DNA of 64,000 nt from Blattabacterium cuenoti (GCF_014251655.1 NZ_CP059225.1:189854-253853); one strand, 5' to 3'; positions 26,438 through 35,624 are shown, counted from the stretch's first letter. A program made the numbers and translations. The notes: a model not told the origin generated them from the letters alone.

Positions 26438-27604
26438 TTATAATAGTCCTTTAGAACTCGGTATTTTATGATCAAAAATATTTTTTTTTATGGCCATTTT
26501 TATAGCTCTTGCAAAGCATTTAAAGATAGCCTCTATTTTATGATGTTCATTTTTTCCTATAGCATGAATATATAAATTACATTTTGCATATAAAGAAAAA
26601 GACCTAAAAAAATGATAGAACATTTCTGTAGGAACTTTTCCTATTTTTTCTCTATAAAATTTTACTTTCCAAAGTAATTTACTTCTTCCTCCAAAATCTA
26701 ATGCTACCGTAGCTAAACTTTCATCCATAGGAATAATATAAAAACCATAACGTTCTATTCCTTTTTTATTTCCTAAAATTTTATCAAAAGTTTTTCCTAA
26801 AGAAATTCCAGTATCTTCTATAGAATGATGTTCATCTACATTAAGATCTCCTTTTATTTTAATATTGATATCTATAGAACTATGAAAAGCCAATTGTTGA
26901 AGAAGATGATCAAAAAATCCAAGTCCCGTTTGTATATTTGATATTCCTTTTCCATAAAGAAAAACAGAGATTTTAATATCTGTTTCTAATGTAATACGTT
27001 GATATACATATTTTTCATTTGAAATCAATGATAAATATTCATAAATTTCCTTCCAACTATCGGTTTTTAAAGAAATAATTGTTTCTAAATCTATTTTATT
27101 AATATTGGAATAATAATTTTTTTCTTCTTGAGTTATGTTTTTACAATAATGGACTTCTTTGAACCATATAGATTTACATCCTAAATTTTTAGCTAATAAA
27201 ACGTCTGTAATTCTATCTCCAATAACAAAAGATTTGGAAATATCATATAAATCAGATTTTAAATAACTATTCAGCATCCCTATTCCAGGTTTTCTAGTCA
27301 AAGATTTTTCATCAGGATAAGTTTTATCTATATAAATAGAGGAAAAATGAATTCCTTCTGTTCGTAAAATATTTAATATATGATTATGTATAGGCCAAAA
27401 TATTTCTTCTGGATATTGATTTGTACCCAAACCATCTTGATTGGTTACCATAACTAAATCATAATCTAATTCTTGTACTATTTTGGATAAAAAGAATATA
27501 ACTTTTGGATAAAAAATTATTTTTTCAATAGAATCAATCTGATAAGTAGGAGGATTCTCTCGAATAATAGTCCCATCTCTATCAAGAAACAATATTTTTT
27601 TCAT
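26438..27604 (-). CDS. hisB: Bifunctional histidinol phosphatase / imidazole glycerol phosphate dehydratase
   Basis: Two histidine steps in one protein of 388 residues. The N-terminal HAD phosphatase (about 1-165) opens with KKILFLDRDGTIIRENPP (catalytic DRDGT) and includes VMVTNQDGLG and VIGDRITDVLLA. The C-terminal dehydratase (about 200-388) has GLGFFDHLLQQLAFHS, DEHHSIEDTGISLG and KNEHHKIEAIFKCFARA, the metal-binding His blocks. The fusion is normal in Bacteroidota and Enterobacteria. It lies 7 bp after hisC. Confidence 0.95.
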   Translation of the reverse strand: MKKILFLDRDGTIIRENPPTYQIDSIEKIIFYPKVIFFLSKIVQELDYDLVMVTNQDGLGTNQYPEEIFWPIHNHILNILRTEGIHFSSIYIDKTYPDEKSLTRKPGIGMLNSYLKSDLYDISKSFVIGDRITDVLLAKNLGCKSIWFKEVHYCKNITQEEKNYYSNINKIDLETIISLKTDSWKEIYEYLSLISNEKYVYQRITLETDIKISVFLYGKGISNIQTGLGFFDHLLQQLAFHSSIDINIKIKGDLNVDEHHSIEDTGISLGKTFDKILGNKKGIERYGFYIIPMDESLATVALDFGGRSKLLWKVKFYREKIGKVPTEMFYHFFRSFSLYAKCNLYIHAIGKNEHHKIEAIFKCFARAIKMAIKKNIFDHKIPSSKGLL

Positions 27605-27611
27605 TACATTT

Positions 27612-28718
27612 TTATTTTTTGAATGTAGTTTTAGTAGAGTATTTTTTAATTTTATTTATCAAATACTCATTTTCTTCATGATTCCCTATTGTAATTCTTA
27701 AACAATGATTACATAAAACAATTTTTGAACGATCTCTAACAAAAACATTTTTTTCCATTAGATACTTATAAAGATTTTTTGAAGAAAAATTGATTTTCAC
27801 TAGTAAAAAATTTGCAGAACTAGGATATACTTTTTCTATAATGGAAATTTTTTGTAAAGATTTTTCCATATATTTTCTTTCTGAAAAAATATTTTTCAAA
27901 TGATAAAAAAATAAGTCTTTATTTTCAAGAGCTTTTATAGCTATTTCTTGAGAAAGATAACTTATATTATATGGATGTTTTATTTTGTTCATCCAACTTA
28001 TAATCTCTTTTGAAGCAATAGCAATTCCTATTCTTAGTCCAGCTAACCCCCAAGATTTAGAAAGTGTTTGTAAAATAATTAAATTAGGATATTTACAAAT
28101 ATCGATAGAAAAAGATTTTTGATATGAAAAATCTATATAGGCCTCATCTAAAACAATAATTCCTGAAAATATTCTTATAATATGTTCAATATCTTTTCTT
28201 TTTATATCATTTCCTGTAGGATTATTTGGAGAACAAATGAATATAATTTTACTATGATGATTAACAATTTTTTTAATTTTATCCAAGTTTAATTGGTATT
28301 CCTCTTCTGTTAGGGTTATTTTAACAATATCTACTCCATGTATTTTTCCACTAACTTCATACATACCATAGGTAGGAGGAAAAATAATTGCATTATCTAT
28401 TCCTGGTATAGAAAAAATACGATAAATTAAATCAATAATTTCATCACTTCCATTTCCCAAAAAAATATTGGAAGTGGAAACATTTTTTAATTCTGATATT
28501 TTTTTCTTTAATTCTTTTTGTATAGGATCCGGATATCTATGGTAAGAATTTAAAAAAGATAATGGAGGCCCAAAAGAATTTTCATTAGCATCTAAAAAAA
28601 TGGAATTTTTTTCTTTATTATGTTCGGATCTAGCTGATATATAAGGTTCTATACTTAGAATATTTTTCCTAATTAATGACCTCAAATCGAAATTATAATT
28701 CGAATAATTATTCTTCAT
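27612..28718 (-). CDS. hisC: Histidinol-phosphate aminotransferase
   Basis: PLP-dependent transamination of imidazole acetol phosphate. 368 residues, class I/II fold. Conserved blocks are LDANENSFGPP, LGNGSDEIIDLIYRIF, FICSPNNPTGNDI, IVLDEAYIDFS and TLSKSWGLAGLRIGIAIAS, where the Lys is the PLP ligand. The C-terminal VRDRSK and LRITIGNHEENEYLI are typical. It lies between hisD (17 bp) and hisB (7 bp). Confidence 0.95.
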   Translation of the reverse strand: MKNNYSNYNFDLRSLIRKNILSIEPYISARSEHNKEKNSIFLDANENSFGPPLSFLNSYHRYPDPIQKELKKKISELKNVSTSNIFLGNGSDEIIDLIYRIFSIPGIDNAIIFPPTYGMYEVSGKIHGVDIVKITLTEEEYQLNLDKIKKIVNHHSKIIFICSPNNPTGNDIKRKDIEHIIRIFSGIIVLDEAYIDFSYQKSFSIDICKYPNLIILQTLSKSWGLAGLRIGIAIASKEIISWMNKIKHPYNISYLSQEIAIKALENKDLFFYHLKNIFSERKYMEKSLQKISIIEKVYPSSANFLLVKINFSSKNLYKYLMEKNVFVRDRSKIVLCNHCLRITIGNHEENEYLINKIKKYSTKTTFKK

Positions 28719-28735
28719 GAATTTACATTATTTAT

Positions 28736-30013
28736 TTATGATAAACGAATATCAATAGATTTTTTATGCGCTATTAATCCTTCTTCAGAAGATAAAACAT
28801 TTATACATTCCGATAAATTTTTCAATCCTTTTTTAGATATCTTTTGGAAAGTCATTTTTTTAATAAAACTGTCTACAGATACTCCACTATAAGATTTAGC
28901 ATATCCATATGTAGGAAGAACATGATTAGTTCCAGTAGCATAATCACCAGCACTTACTGGAGCATAATTTCCCAAAAATACAGATCCTGCATTAATTACT
29001 TTTTCTCCCCAATTAGAGGCATTATTACAATTAATAATAAGATGTTCTGGTGCTACTTCATTGATTAAATCTATACATTCTTCTAAAGAAGAAAGAACAA
29101 TTATCTTACTATTTTTCAAAGATTTCTTAATGATTGCTTCTTTTTTTGAAAAGAACAAAAATTGTTTTTTTAATTCTTCTTTTACCTTTTCTAACCAAGA
29201 CTGATGATTAATAGTAACCAAAAGTATATAACTATCTGGATCATGTTCAGATTGAGATAATAAATCAGAAGCAACATATTCTGGTTTTGCACTATCATCA
29301 GCCATGATTACTATTTCTGAAGGACCTGCCGGCATATCTATAGATACTATTCCTCTTTGGGATACAATTTGTTTTGCTTTTGTTACATAAGAATTACCTG
29401 GACCAAATATTTTGTATACAGAAGGAATACTTTCTGTTCCATAAGCCATAGCAGAAATTGCTTGAGCCCCTCCTACTTTATATATACGTGTAATACCAAT
29501 ATATTTAGCTGTATATAAAATAGAGGGATGAATTTCTCCATTTTTATTCGGAGGACTACATAAAATGATATTTTTACATCCTGCTAATTTTCCCGGTGTT
29601 CCTAACATTAATACAGTAGATAATAAAGGAGCGGATCCTCCAGGTATATAGAACCCCACTTTTTCTATTGGAATTCTTTTTCTCCAACAAATAACTCCTG
29701 TAGAAGTTTCTATTTTGGATTCTTTATATATTTGATTTTGATGAAAAGATTTTATATTTTCATATGCTATTTCTATAGATTTTTTTAATCTGTTTGAAAC
29801 TTGCATATTTGCTTTTTGAAAATCGTTTTCTGTGACTTGAATTTCTTTTATATCAACATGATCATATTTTCTTGTATAAGTTTTGATAGCTATATCTCCA
29901 TAACTTTTTACATGATTCACTATAGGAACAACTGAATTTATTAAATAAGATGAATCTTTATAGGATCTGATAATATTTTTCCATTTTTTAGGATAAAGAT
30001 ATACTTGAATCAT
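28736..30013 (-). CDS. hisD: Histidinol dehydrogenase
   Basis: NAD-dependent two-step oxidation of histidinol to histidine, the last step. 425 residues. Conserved blocks are RIPIEKVGFYIPGGSAPLLS, GGAQAISAMAYGTESIP, KIFGPGNSYVTKAKQ, SIDMPAGPSEIVIMAD, DLLSQSEHDPDS and VAPEHLII, which carry the zinc and catalytic residues. It lies 10 bp after hisG, as the second gene of the operon. Confidence 0.96.
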   Translation of the reverse strand: MIQVYLYPKKWKNIIRSYKDSSYLINSVVPIVNHVKSYGDIAIKTYTRKYDHVDIKEIQVTENDFQKANMQVSNRLKKSIEIAYENIKSFHQNQIYKESKIETSTGVICWRKRIPIEKVGFYIPGGSAPLLSTVLMLGTPGKLAGCKNIILCSPPNKNGEIHPSILYTAKYIGITRIYKVGGAQAISAMAYGTESIPSVYKIFGPGNSYVTKAKQIVSQRGIVSIDMPAGPSEIVIMADDSAKPEYVASDLLSQSEHDPDSYILLVTINHQSWLEKVKEELKKQFLFFSKKEAIIKKSLKNSKIIVLSSLEECIDLINEVAPEHLIINCNNASNWGEKVINAGSVFLGNYAPVSAGDYATGTNHVLPTYGYAKSYSGVSVDSFIKKMTFQKISKKGLKNLSECINVLSSEEGLIAHKKSIDIRLS

Positions 30014-30023
30014 ATCTATTTAT

Positions 30024-30881
30024 TTACAGTATAATTTTTTCTATGGGAAGAACTAATATATCTTGTGCCCCAAGTGCTTTTAAGTTTTCTATTATTCCCC
30101 AAAAATCGTTCTCATTAACAACAGAATGTACGGAACTACATTCTGAATTAGCTAGAGGAAGAATAACTGGACTTTTAATTCCTGGAAGATAAGATATTAT
30201 TTTTTCTAATCGTTCATTGGGTACGTTTAAAAGAATATATTTATTATTTTTAGCTTTTTTCACCGCTCTTATTCTAAATAATAGTTTATCCATTATAATA
30301 TTTTGTGGAGAACCTAGATGTAGGTGAGAGGCTAAAACAGCTTCCGATTGAAGAACTGTTTCTACTTCTTTTAATCCATTCATAAAAAGAGTTGATCCAC
30401 TACTTACTAAATCGCAAATACAATCAGCTAACCCTATTCCAGGAGCAATTTCTACTGCTCCAGATATCTCATGAATTTCCGCTTTTATATATCTTTTTTT
30501 GAAAAATTCTTGCACTAAAAAAGGATAACTTGTAGCAATACGTTTTCCGTCTAAATCGTTGATATCATGATAAATCCTAGATTTAGGAACCGCTATAGAA
30601 AGTCTACATTTTCCGAATCCTAAAGTTTCTTTTATTCTTATTTTTTTTCTTTTTTCTAAAAGAACATTTTTTCCGACAATTCCTATATCAGCCACTCCAT
30701 CTTCTAAATATTGAGGAATATCATCATCTCTTAGAAAAAGTATTTCTAGAGGAAAATTAAGAGCCGTTGTTTTTAATTTATCTATACCAATATTAATTTC
30801 GATGCTGCAATCTTTTAGCAACTTAATAGAGTCTTCATAAAGACGACCTGATTTTTGAATAGCTATTTTAAGTTTATCCAT
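30024..30881 (-). CDS. hisG: ATP phosphoribosyltransferase (long form)
   Basis: First and committed step of histidine synthesis, usually feedback-inhibited by histidine. 285 residues, the long form with a C-terminal regulatory domain, so HisZ is not needed. Conserved blocks are LKIAIQKSGRLYEDSIKLL at the start, IGIVGKNVLLE, CRLSIAVPKSR, ATSYPFLVQEFF and EISGAVEIAPGIGLADCICD with LVSSGSTL. The C-terminal regulatory domain is about 205-285. It leads the eight-gene his operon; the leader contains a perfect hairpin (30901-30926) and a -7-like box (30956-30963). Confidence 0.95.
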   Translation of the reverse strand: MDKLKIAIQKSGRLYEDSIKLLKDCSIEINIGIDKLKTTALNFPLEILFLRDDDIPQYLEDGVADIGIVGKNVLLEKRKKIRIKETLGFGKCRLSIAVPKSRIYHDINDLDGKRIATSYPFLVQEFFKKRYIKAEIHEISGAVEIAPGIGLADCICDLVSSGSTLFMNGLKEVETVLQSEAVLASHLHLGSPQNIIMDKLLFRIRAVKKAKNNKYILLNVPNERLEKIISYLPGIKSPVILPLANSECSSVHSVVNENDFWGIIENLKALGAQDILVLPIEKIIL

Positions 30882-30900
30882 AATAGAATGGAAGAAATAA

Positions 30901-30926
30901 TAAAAGCTTACAAGAGTAAGCTTTTA
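30901..30926 (-). promoter_or_regulatory. Perfect hairpin in the his operon leader
   Basis: Arms 30901-30911 (TAAAAGCTTAC) and 30916-30926 (GTAAGCTTTTA) pair perfectly around a 4-base loop. It lies 20 bp upstream of the hisG ATG, within the predicted leader. Downstream on the minus strand there are few T residues in a row, so it is a poor terminator and could instead affect translation or mRNA stability. No short reading frame with a run of His codons is present, so classical his attenuation is not supported. Confidence 0.55.
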
Positions 30927-30955
30927 TGTAGATTAAATTAATTAAAGTATTATGG

Positions 30956-30963
30956 CAAATATA
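30956..30963 (-). promoter_or_regulatory. Possible -7 box of the his operon promoter
   Basis: On the minus strand this reads TATATTTG, an exact match to the Bacteroidota -7 consensus TAnnTTTG. Transcription would begin near 30949 and give a leader of about 68 bases containing the hairpin. No -33 TTG is visible at the right distance, so the call relies on one short motif. Confidence 0.4.
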
Positions 30964-31045
30964 ATAACTATTTTGAATATTTTATAATTATAATATATGT
31001 AATTCTATGTCATATGTATGACTTTAATAAATAAAAATATATATA

Positions 31046-31804
31046 ATGAAAATTATTAGCTACAATATAAATGGAATTAGATCTGGAATAAATAAAGGGT
31101 TGTTTGATTGGATAAAGATGAACAATCCAGATATTTTATGTTTGCAAGAAATAAAAGCTTTTCAAGAACAGATAAATACTAATATTTTTGATCAATTAGG
31201 ATATAATCATTATTGGTTTCCTTCCAATAGAAAAGGATATAGTGGGGTAGGAATCTTGTGTAAAAAAAAACCTATTCATGTAGAATATGGAATAGGTTTG
31301 AATTCTATTGATATAGAAGGAAGAGTTTTACGTATAGATCTAAAAAAAATATCTATAATTAGTCTTTATCTTCCTTCAGGAAATAATATAAAAAAAAGAT
31401 TAGGATTTAAATTTTTTTTTATGAAAGAATTTTTTTCACATATAAAAAAAATAAAAAATAAATTTAATAATCTCATTATTTGTGGAGATTACAACATTTG
31501 TCATCGAGAAATAGATATTTATGATCCTATTAAAAACAAAGAAACTTCAGGGTTTTTACCAGAAGAAAGAAAGTGGATGACACATTTTTTAGATTTAGGG
31601 TTTATAGATAGTTTTAGAAATTTTATAAAAGAAGGGAATCATTATAGTTGGTGGAGTTACCGTTATAATGCTAGAAAAAATAATAGAGGATGGAGAATTG
31701 ATTATGCTATGGTAAGTAATTCTTTAAAAAAGAAGATAAAAAAATCCTATCTTTTACCAGATGTAAAATATTCTGATCATTGTCCTGTAGTTCTAGAAAT
31801 CTGA
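31046..31804 (+). CDS. xth: Exodeoxyribonuclease III
   Basis: AP endonuclease and 3'-5' exonuclease for base excision repair. 252 residues. Family blocks are MKIISYNINGIRSGINKG, DILCLQEIKA, LIICGDYNICHREIDI (metal and catalytic residues) and the C-terminal WRIDYAMVS and YSDHCPVVLEI with the catalytic Asp-His. The last codons lie in a 28-bp tandem duplication (31773-31828) that changes the reading frame: without it the frame would run to a stop at 31839-31841, inside the tRNA-Lys gene. Catalytic residues precede the changed end, so the enzyme is probably active. Confidence 0.95.
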   Translation: MKIISYNINGIRSGINKGLFDWIKMNNPDILCLQEIKAFQEQINTNIFDQLGYNHYWFPSNRKGYSGVGILCKKKPIHVEYGIGLNSIDIEGRVLRIDLKKISIISLYLPSGNNIKKRLGFKFFFMKEFFSHIKKIKNKFNNLIICGDYNICHREIDIYDPIKNKETSGFLPEERKWMTHFLDLGFIDSFRNFIKEGNHYSWWSYRYNARKNNRGWRIDYAMVSNSLKKKIKKSYLLPDVKYSDHCPVVLEI

Positions 31805-31828
31805 TCATTGTCCTTTAGTTCTAGAAAT
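31773..31828 (+). repeat. 28-bp tandem duplication at the 3' end of xth
   Basis: Copy 1 at 31773-31800 and copy 2 at 31801-31828 are identical at 27 of 28 positions (G versus T at the 15th). The repeat starts in the SDHCPVV codons of xth. Because 28 is not a multiple of three, the second copy is read in another frame, which supplies the present TGA stop at 31802-31804. The near identity suggests a recent event. Confidence 0.93.
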
Positions 31829-31833
31829 TTATA

Positions 31834-31906
31834 TGACCTGACTGGGATTCGAACCCAGGACCCTTACATTAAAAGTGTAATGCTCTACCAGCTGAGCTAT
31901 CAGGTC
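31834..31906 (-). tRNA. tRNA-Lys (anticodon TTT)
   Basis: 73-nt cloverleaf on the minus strand. The acceptor arms GACCTGA and TCAGGTC pair fully, the D arm is AGCTCAGCTGGTAGAGC, the anticodon stem TTACA/TGTAA closes the loop CTTTTAA with anticodon TTT, and the T arm is CTGGGTTCGAATCCCAG. The discriminator is A and no CCA is encoded. The gene is convergent with xth, 29 bp from its stop. Identity is very secure from the fold. Confidence 0.96.
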
Positions 31907-31990
31907 TTATTTCCTTAAAAATATTTATAGTTAGTTACTTAATTTTTTCATTGATAGTCCATTTACAATACCATAATAATACCATTGAAG

Positions 31991-31998
31991 CAAATATA
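31991..31998 (-). promoter_or_regulatory. Possible -7 box upstream of tRNA-Lys
   Basis: The minus strand reads TATATTTG, matching TAnnTTTG. It lies 85 bp upstream of the mature tRNA-Lys 5' end, farther than usual, so a long 5' leader would have to be processed. It is just upstream of aroK on the other strand. Evidence is a single short motif. Confidence 0.25.
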
Positions 31999-32017
31999 CT
32001 AATTTTTATATGTTTTT

Positions 32018-32539
32018 ATGAAAATCACTTTAATAGGATATATGGGAAGTGGAAAAACTTCTATAGGAAAAATTTTATCTAAAAAATTGAATTTGTATTT
32101 TTATGATTTAGATGATATTCTTTCTGAAAGAAAAAAAGACTCGATTTATAATCTTTTTCATAAAAAAGGAGAATTCTATTTTAGAAAAATAGAGCATACT
32201 ATGCTAAAAAAATTTTTAAAAAATAAAAATAAATACGTTTTATCTGTAGGTGGAGGGACCCCTTGTTTTTATAATAATATTGATTTGTTAAATAAGTATT
32301 CACTAACATTTTATTTAAAAGCGAATAGTTATATTTTATTTAAAAGATTATTTTTAGAGAAAAGTACAAGACCATTAATTTCTCATTTATCTAAATATGA
32401 ATTATTTAGATTTATTATGAAACATTTATCTAAAAGAACATATTTTTATGAAAAATCTCATAAAAAGATAGATATTGGGATGAAATCTAAAAATGATATA
32501 GTTCGAGAACTTATTGATTCTATGAATTATGATTCATGA
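32018..32539 (+). CDS. aroK: Shikimate kinase
   Basis: Phosphorylates shikimate with ATP on the way to chorismate. 173 residues. The Walker A is GYMGSGKTSIGKIL (about 7-20), the shikimate-binding Asp-Asp lies in FYDLDDILSERK, and the Gly-rich loop is LSVGGGTPCF. RPLISHLSKYELFRFI is the lid region, and the following KRTYFYEKSHKKID is typical. tilS begins 11 bp before its stop, so the two are translationally coupled. It feeds AroA (56 kb) and the trp operon. Confidence 0.94.
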   Translation: MKITLIGYMGSGKTSIGKILSKKLNLYFYDLDDILSERKKDSIYNLFHKKGEFYFRKIEHTMLKKFLKNKNKYVLSVGGGTPCFYNNIDLLNKYSLTFYLKANSYILFKRLFLEKSTRPLISHLSKYELFRFIMKHLSKRTYFYEKSHKKIDIGMKSKNDIVRELIDSMNYDS

Positions 32540-33860
32540 TATTTTTTTGAAAAAAATTAGAGAGTATTTTTCGTTTAATAAAAAAACAAAAATATGCGTT
32601 GCTTTAAGTGGAGGATTAGACAGTATGGTACTTACTCATTTGTTACTTAAGATTCCTTCTATTGAATTAGAAGTAGCGCATTGTAATTTTAAATTAAGAA
32701 ATCAAGAATCTATTGAAGATGAAATTTTTATAAGAAATTTTTGTGTAAAAAAAAATATTGTATGTCATGTAAAAAGATTTAATACTTTATATTTTTCTAA
32801 AAAAAATAATTTATCCATACAAATGGCGGCTAGAAAACTTAGATACGACTGGTTTATAGAATTGTTAAAAACTAATTTATATAAATATATAGTATTAGGA
32901 CATCATTTTGATGATTCAATTGAGACTTTTTTTATAAATATTTTTAGGGGAACTGGAATTAAGGGTTTATTGGGAATCCCACAAAAAAATGGAAAATTTA
33001 TTCGTCCTCTTCATAATTTTACTAAAAAAGAAATTTTACATTATGCAAAAATAATGAATATTCAATGGAGATCTGATAGTAGCAATAAAAATATGAAGTA
33101 TTTAAGAAATAAAATTCGTTTTATTTTATTTAAATTTTCTTCTTTTTCATCTTTTTTTTATAATGGATTAAAAAAAACTATGGATCATCTTCATGATGAA
33201 AATCTTTTAATAGAAGAAAGAATAAAAGAAATTTCTCAAAAAATTACAATAGAAAAAAAGTATAATCCGTTTTTTTGGAAAATAAAATGTAAAAAAATAG
33301 AAAAATTACATCCTTTATCTTTTTATTTATTTAGATTATTTTATTCATATGGATTTAATAATATGAATAATTTAAAAGATCTTATTTATGCTCAATCTGG
33401 AAAACAACTTCTATCAAAGAGATATCGTATCATTAAAAATAGAGATAATTGGATTTTAATTTCTAATGAATCTTTATTAAAAAATAAAGATAAAATCTAT
33501 ATGATTCCAAATTTAAAAGATTTAGATCAAACATATTTACCCATTAATATGAAATTTTTTCTGAATCCAGAAAGAAAAAATAAAAAGGAAATGTTCCTTA
33601 TAGATTTTGATAAAATTAAGTTTCCGTTATCTATGAGAACATGGAGAAAAGGAGATTTTTTTGTCCCGTTGAAAATGAAAGGAACAAAAAAATTAAGTAA
33701 ATATTATAAAGAAAAAAAATTTTCTCTTTTAGAAAAAGAACAGACATGGTTATTAATTAATGGAAATGGATATATTATTTTGGTTATAAAAAACCGTTTA
33801 GATGATAGATTTAAGATTACAGAAAATACGAAAAAAATATTAGGTATAAAAATAATATAA
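32529..33860 (+). CDS. tilS: tRNA(Ile)-lysidine synthetase
   Basis: Modifies C34 of tRNA-Ile(CAU) to lysidine so that it reads AUA, an essential step. 443 residues, with the N-type ATP pyrophosphatase P-loop VALSGGLDSMVLTHLL (about 24-39). ELEVAHCNFKLR, VLGHHFDDSIETFFINIFRG and IRPLHNFTKKEI are family blocks. The C-terminal part (about 250-443) is Lys/Asn-rich and diverged, as is common in this family. It overlaps aroK by 11 bp. AUA codons are frequent in this A+T-rich genome, so the enzyme matters. Confidence 0.94.
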   Translation: MIHDIFLKKIREYFSFNKKTKICVALSGGLDSMVLTHLLLKIPSIELEVAHCNFKLRNQESIEDEIFIRNFCVKKNIVCHVKRFNTLYFSKKNNLSIQMAARKLRYDWFIELLKTNLYKYIVLGHHFDDSIETFFINIFRGTGIKGLLGIPQKNGKFIRPLHNFTKKEILHYAKIMNIQWRSDSSNKNMKYLRNKIRFILFKFSSFSSFFYNGLKKTMDHLHDENLLIEERIKEISQKITIEKKYNPFFWKIKCKKIEKLHPLSFYLFRLFYSYGFNNMNNLKDLIYAQSGKQLLSKRYRIIKNRDNWILISNESLLKNKDKIYMIPNLKDLDQTYLPINMKFFLNPERKNKKEMFLIDFDKIKFPLSMRTWRKGDFFVPLKMKGTKKLSKYYKEKKFSLLEKEQTWLLINGNGYIILVIKNRLDDRFKITENTKKILGIKII

Positions 33861-33918
33861 TTGAGTTCAATTAGTATTTTTTTTAATTTTGAAAAGAATT
33901 AGTTTTTCTATTTATATG

Positions 33919-34983
33919 ATGAAAATACATAATTTCAATGCAGGTCCATCTATTTTACCAAAAGAAGTTGTTATAAAATCAGCTCAATCTATAATTAATC
34001 TTAATAAATCTGGATTATCTTTACTTGAAATTTCTCATAGAAGTTTAGATTTTTTAGAAATCATCGAAAAAACTACTCATTTGGTAAAATATATTATGAA
34101 TTTAAATGATGATTATGCTATTTTATTCCTTCAAGGAGGAGCTACCCTACAGTTTGCAATGGTCCCATATAATTTAATGAATCAAGAAGCAGCTTATTTA
34201 GATACAGGATTTTGGGCTCATAACGCTATTAAAGAAGCAAAAAAATTTGGTAAAGTAAATATCTTGTTTTCCGGAAGAAAAAAAAACTATACATGTATAT
34301 CAAAAAATTATCAAATCCCATATAATGTAGATTATTTTCACTGTACATCTAATAATACGATTGTTGGAACACAAATGAATAAGTTTCCTAAAACTACTGT
34401 TCCAATAGTCTGTGATATGTCATCCGACATTCTTAGTAGAAAAATAGATTTTTCACAGTTTAGTTTAATCTATGCATCTGCACAAAAAAATGTGAGTTCT
34501 GCAGGAATGACTATTGTAATCGTAAAAAAAGATATTTTAGGAAGAATTAAAAGAGAGGTTCCTACTTATATGGATTATCAAATTCATGTACAGAATAATA
34601 GTATATTAAATACTCCAAATGTATTTTCTATTTATACTTCTATGCTAACTTTAGAATGGATAAAAAATAAAGGAGGTCTTTCTATTTTAGAAAAAGAAAA
34701 TAAGTATAAAACTAAATTATTATATGATGAAATAGATAAGAGTAATTTATTTGAGAATAAAATAGATAAAGAAGATCGATCTAAAATGAATGTTTCTTTT
34801 TTTTTAAAGAAAAAAAATCTAGAAAAAGAATTTAATAAAATGTGGAAAAAAGAAAATATTGTAGGATTGGATGGACATCGATTTGTAGGCGGATATAGAG
34901 CAAGTATATATAATGCTCTTCCATTAGAAAGTGTTCAATTTTTAATTGAAATCATGAAAGAATTTGAAAAAAAATTTTCATAA
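33919..34983 (+). CDS. serC: Phosphoserine aminotransferase
   Basis: PLP enzyme that makes 3-phosphoserine, on the route to serine and glycine, and also acts in PLP synthesis. 355 residues from MKIHNFNAGPSILPKEVV, the conserved start. Upstream ATG 33916 and TTG 33889 are alternatives. Blocks are FLQGGATLQFAMVPYNLM, VCDMSSDILSRKID and IYASAQKNVSSAGMTIVIV, in which Lys is the PLP ligand, and FVGGYRASIYNALP at the end. Its TAA overlaps the yggS ATG by one base. It supplies serine for the gcvH/folD one-carbon set. Confidence 0.94.
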   Translation: MKIHNFNAGPSILPKEVVIKSAQSIINLNKSGLSLLEISHRSLDFLEIIEKTTHLVKYIMNLNDDYAILFLQGGATLQFAMVPYNLMNQEAAYLDTGFWAHNAIKEAKKFGKVNILFSGRKKNYTCISKNYQIPYNVDYFHCTSNNTIVGTQMNKFPKTTVPIVCDMSSDILSRKIDFSQFSLIYASAQKNVSSAGMTIVIVKKDILGRIKREVPTYMDYQIHVQNNSILNTPNVFSIYTSMLTLEWIKNKGGLSILEKENKYKTKLLYDEIDKSNLFENKIDKEDRSKMNVSFFLKKKNLEKEFNKMWKKENIVGLDGHRFVGGYRASIYNALPLESVQFLIEIMKEFEKKFS

Positions 34984-35624
34984 TGAGTTCCATAGAAAAT
35001 AGATTTTTTACAGTAAAAAAATTAATTCCAAAAAATATAAAAATTTTAGTAGTTTCTAAAAATCAAGATATTACTTCCATAAAAAAATTATATCAAATAG
35101 GACATAGAGATTTTGGAGAAAATTATGTTCAGGAAATGGTGGTAAAATATCAAAAATTACCAAAAGATATTCGATGGCATATGATTGGACAAATTCAAAG
35201 GAATAAATTAAAATATATTGTTCCTTTTATTTATTTGATTCATAGTGTTCAAAAAATAAAACAAATTAAAATCATAAATAATTTGGCTTTAAAATATAAT
35301 AGAATAGTTAATTGTCTTTTACAAATAAAAATATGTGATGAAAAAAGTAAGTCAGGAATAAGTAATCAAGAAGCTTATGATATATTAAAAGACGAAACTT
35401 ATCAGTTAATGAGAAATATAAAAATAATAGGAATAATGGGGATGGCTTCTTTCCAAGAACTATCAAAAGTACAGAACGAATTTTTATATTTACGAAATAT
35501 ATATCAAGAATATAAAAAAAAATACGGTCATCATGTACTTTCTATGGGAATGAGTAGAGATTATCTCATAGCAATAAAATATGGTAGCACAATGGTTAGA
35601 TTAGGGTCTTCTATTTTTGGTTAG
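34983..35624 (+). CDS. yggS: PLP homeostasis protein, YggS/PLPBP family
   Basis: Pyridoxal-phosphate-binding protein that helps keep PLP and amino/keto acid pools balanced; it has no known catalytic activity. 213 residues, alanine-racemase-like barrel. Blocks are KILVVSKNQDITSIKKLYQI (PLP lysine in VVSKNQ), GHRDFGENYVQE, IRWHMIGQIQRNK, GIMGMASFQE and SMGMSRDYLIAIKYGSTMVR. It is coupled to serC, another PLP protein, by a one-base overlap. Its 3' end overlaps the convergent trpA end by 14 bp. Confidence 0.92.
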   Translation: MSSIENRFFTVKKLIPKNIKILVVSKNQDITSIKKLYQIGHRDFGENYVQEMVVKYQKLPKDIRWHMIGQIQRNKLKYIVPFIYLIHSVQKIKQIKIINNLALKYNRIVNCLLQIKICDEKSKSGISNQEAYDILKDETYQLMRNIKIIGIMGMASFQELSKVQNEFLYLRNIYQEYKKKYGHHVLSMGMSRDYLIAIKYGSTMVRLGSSIFG

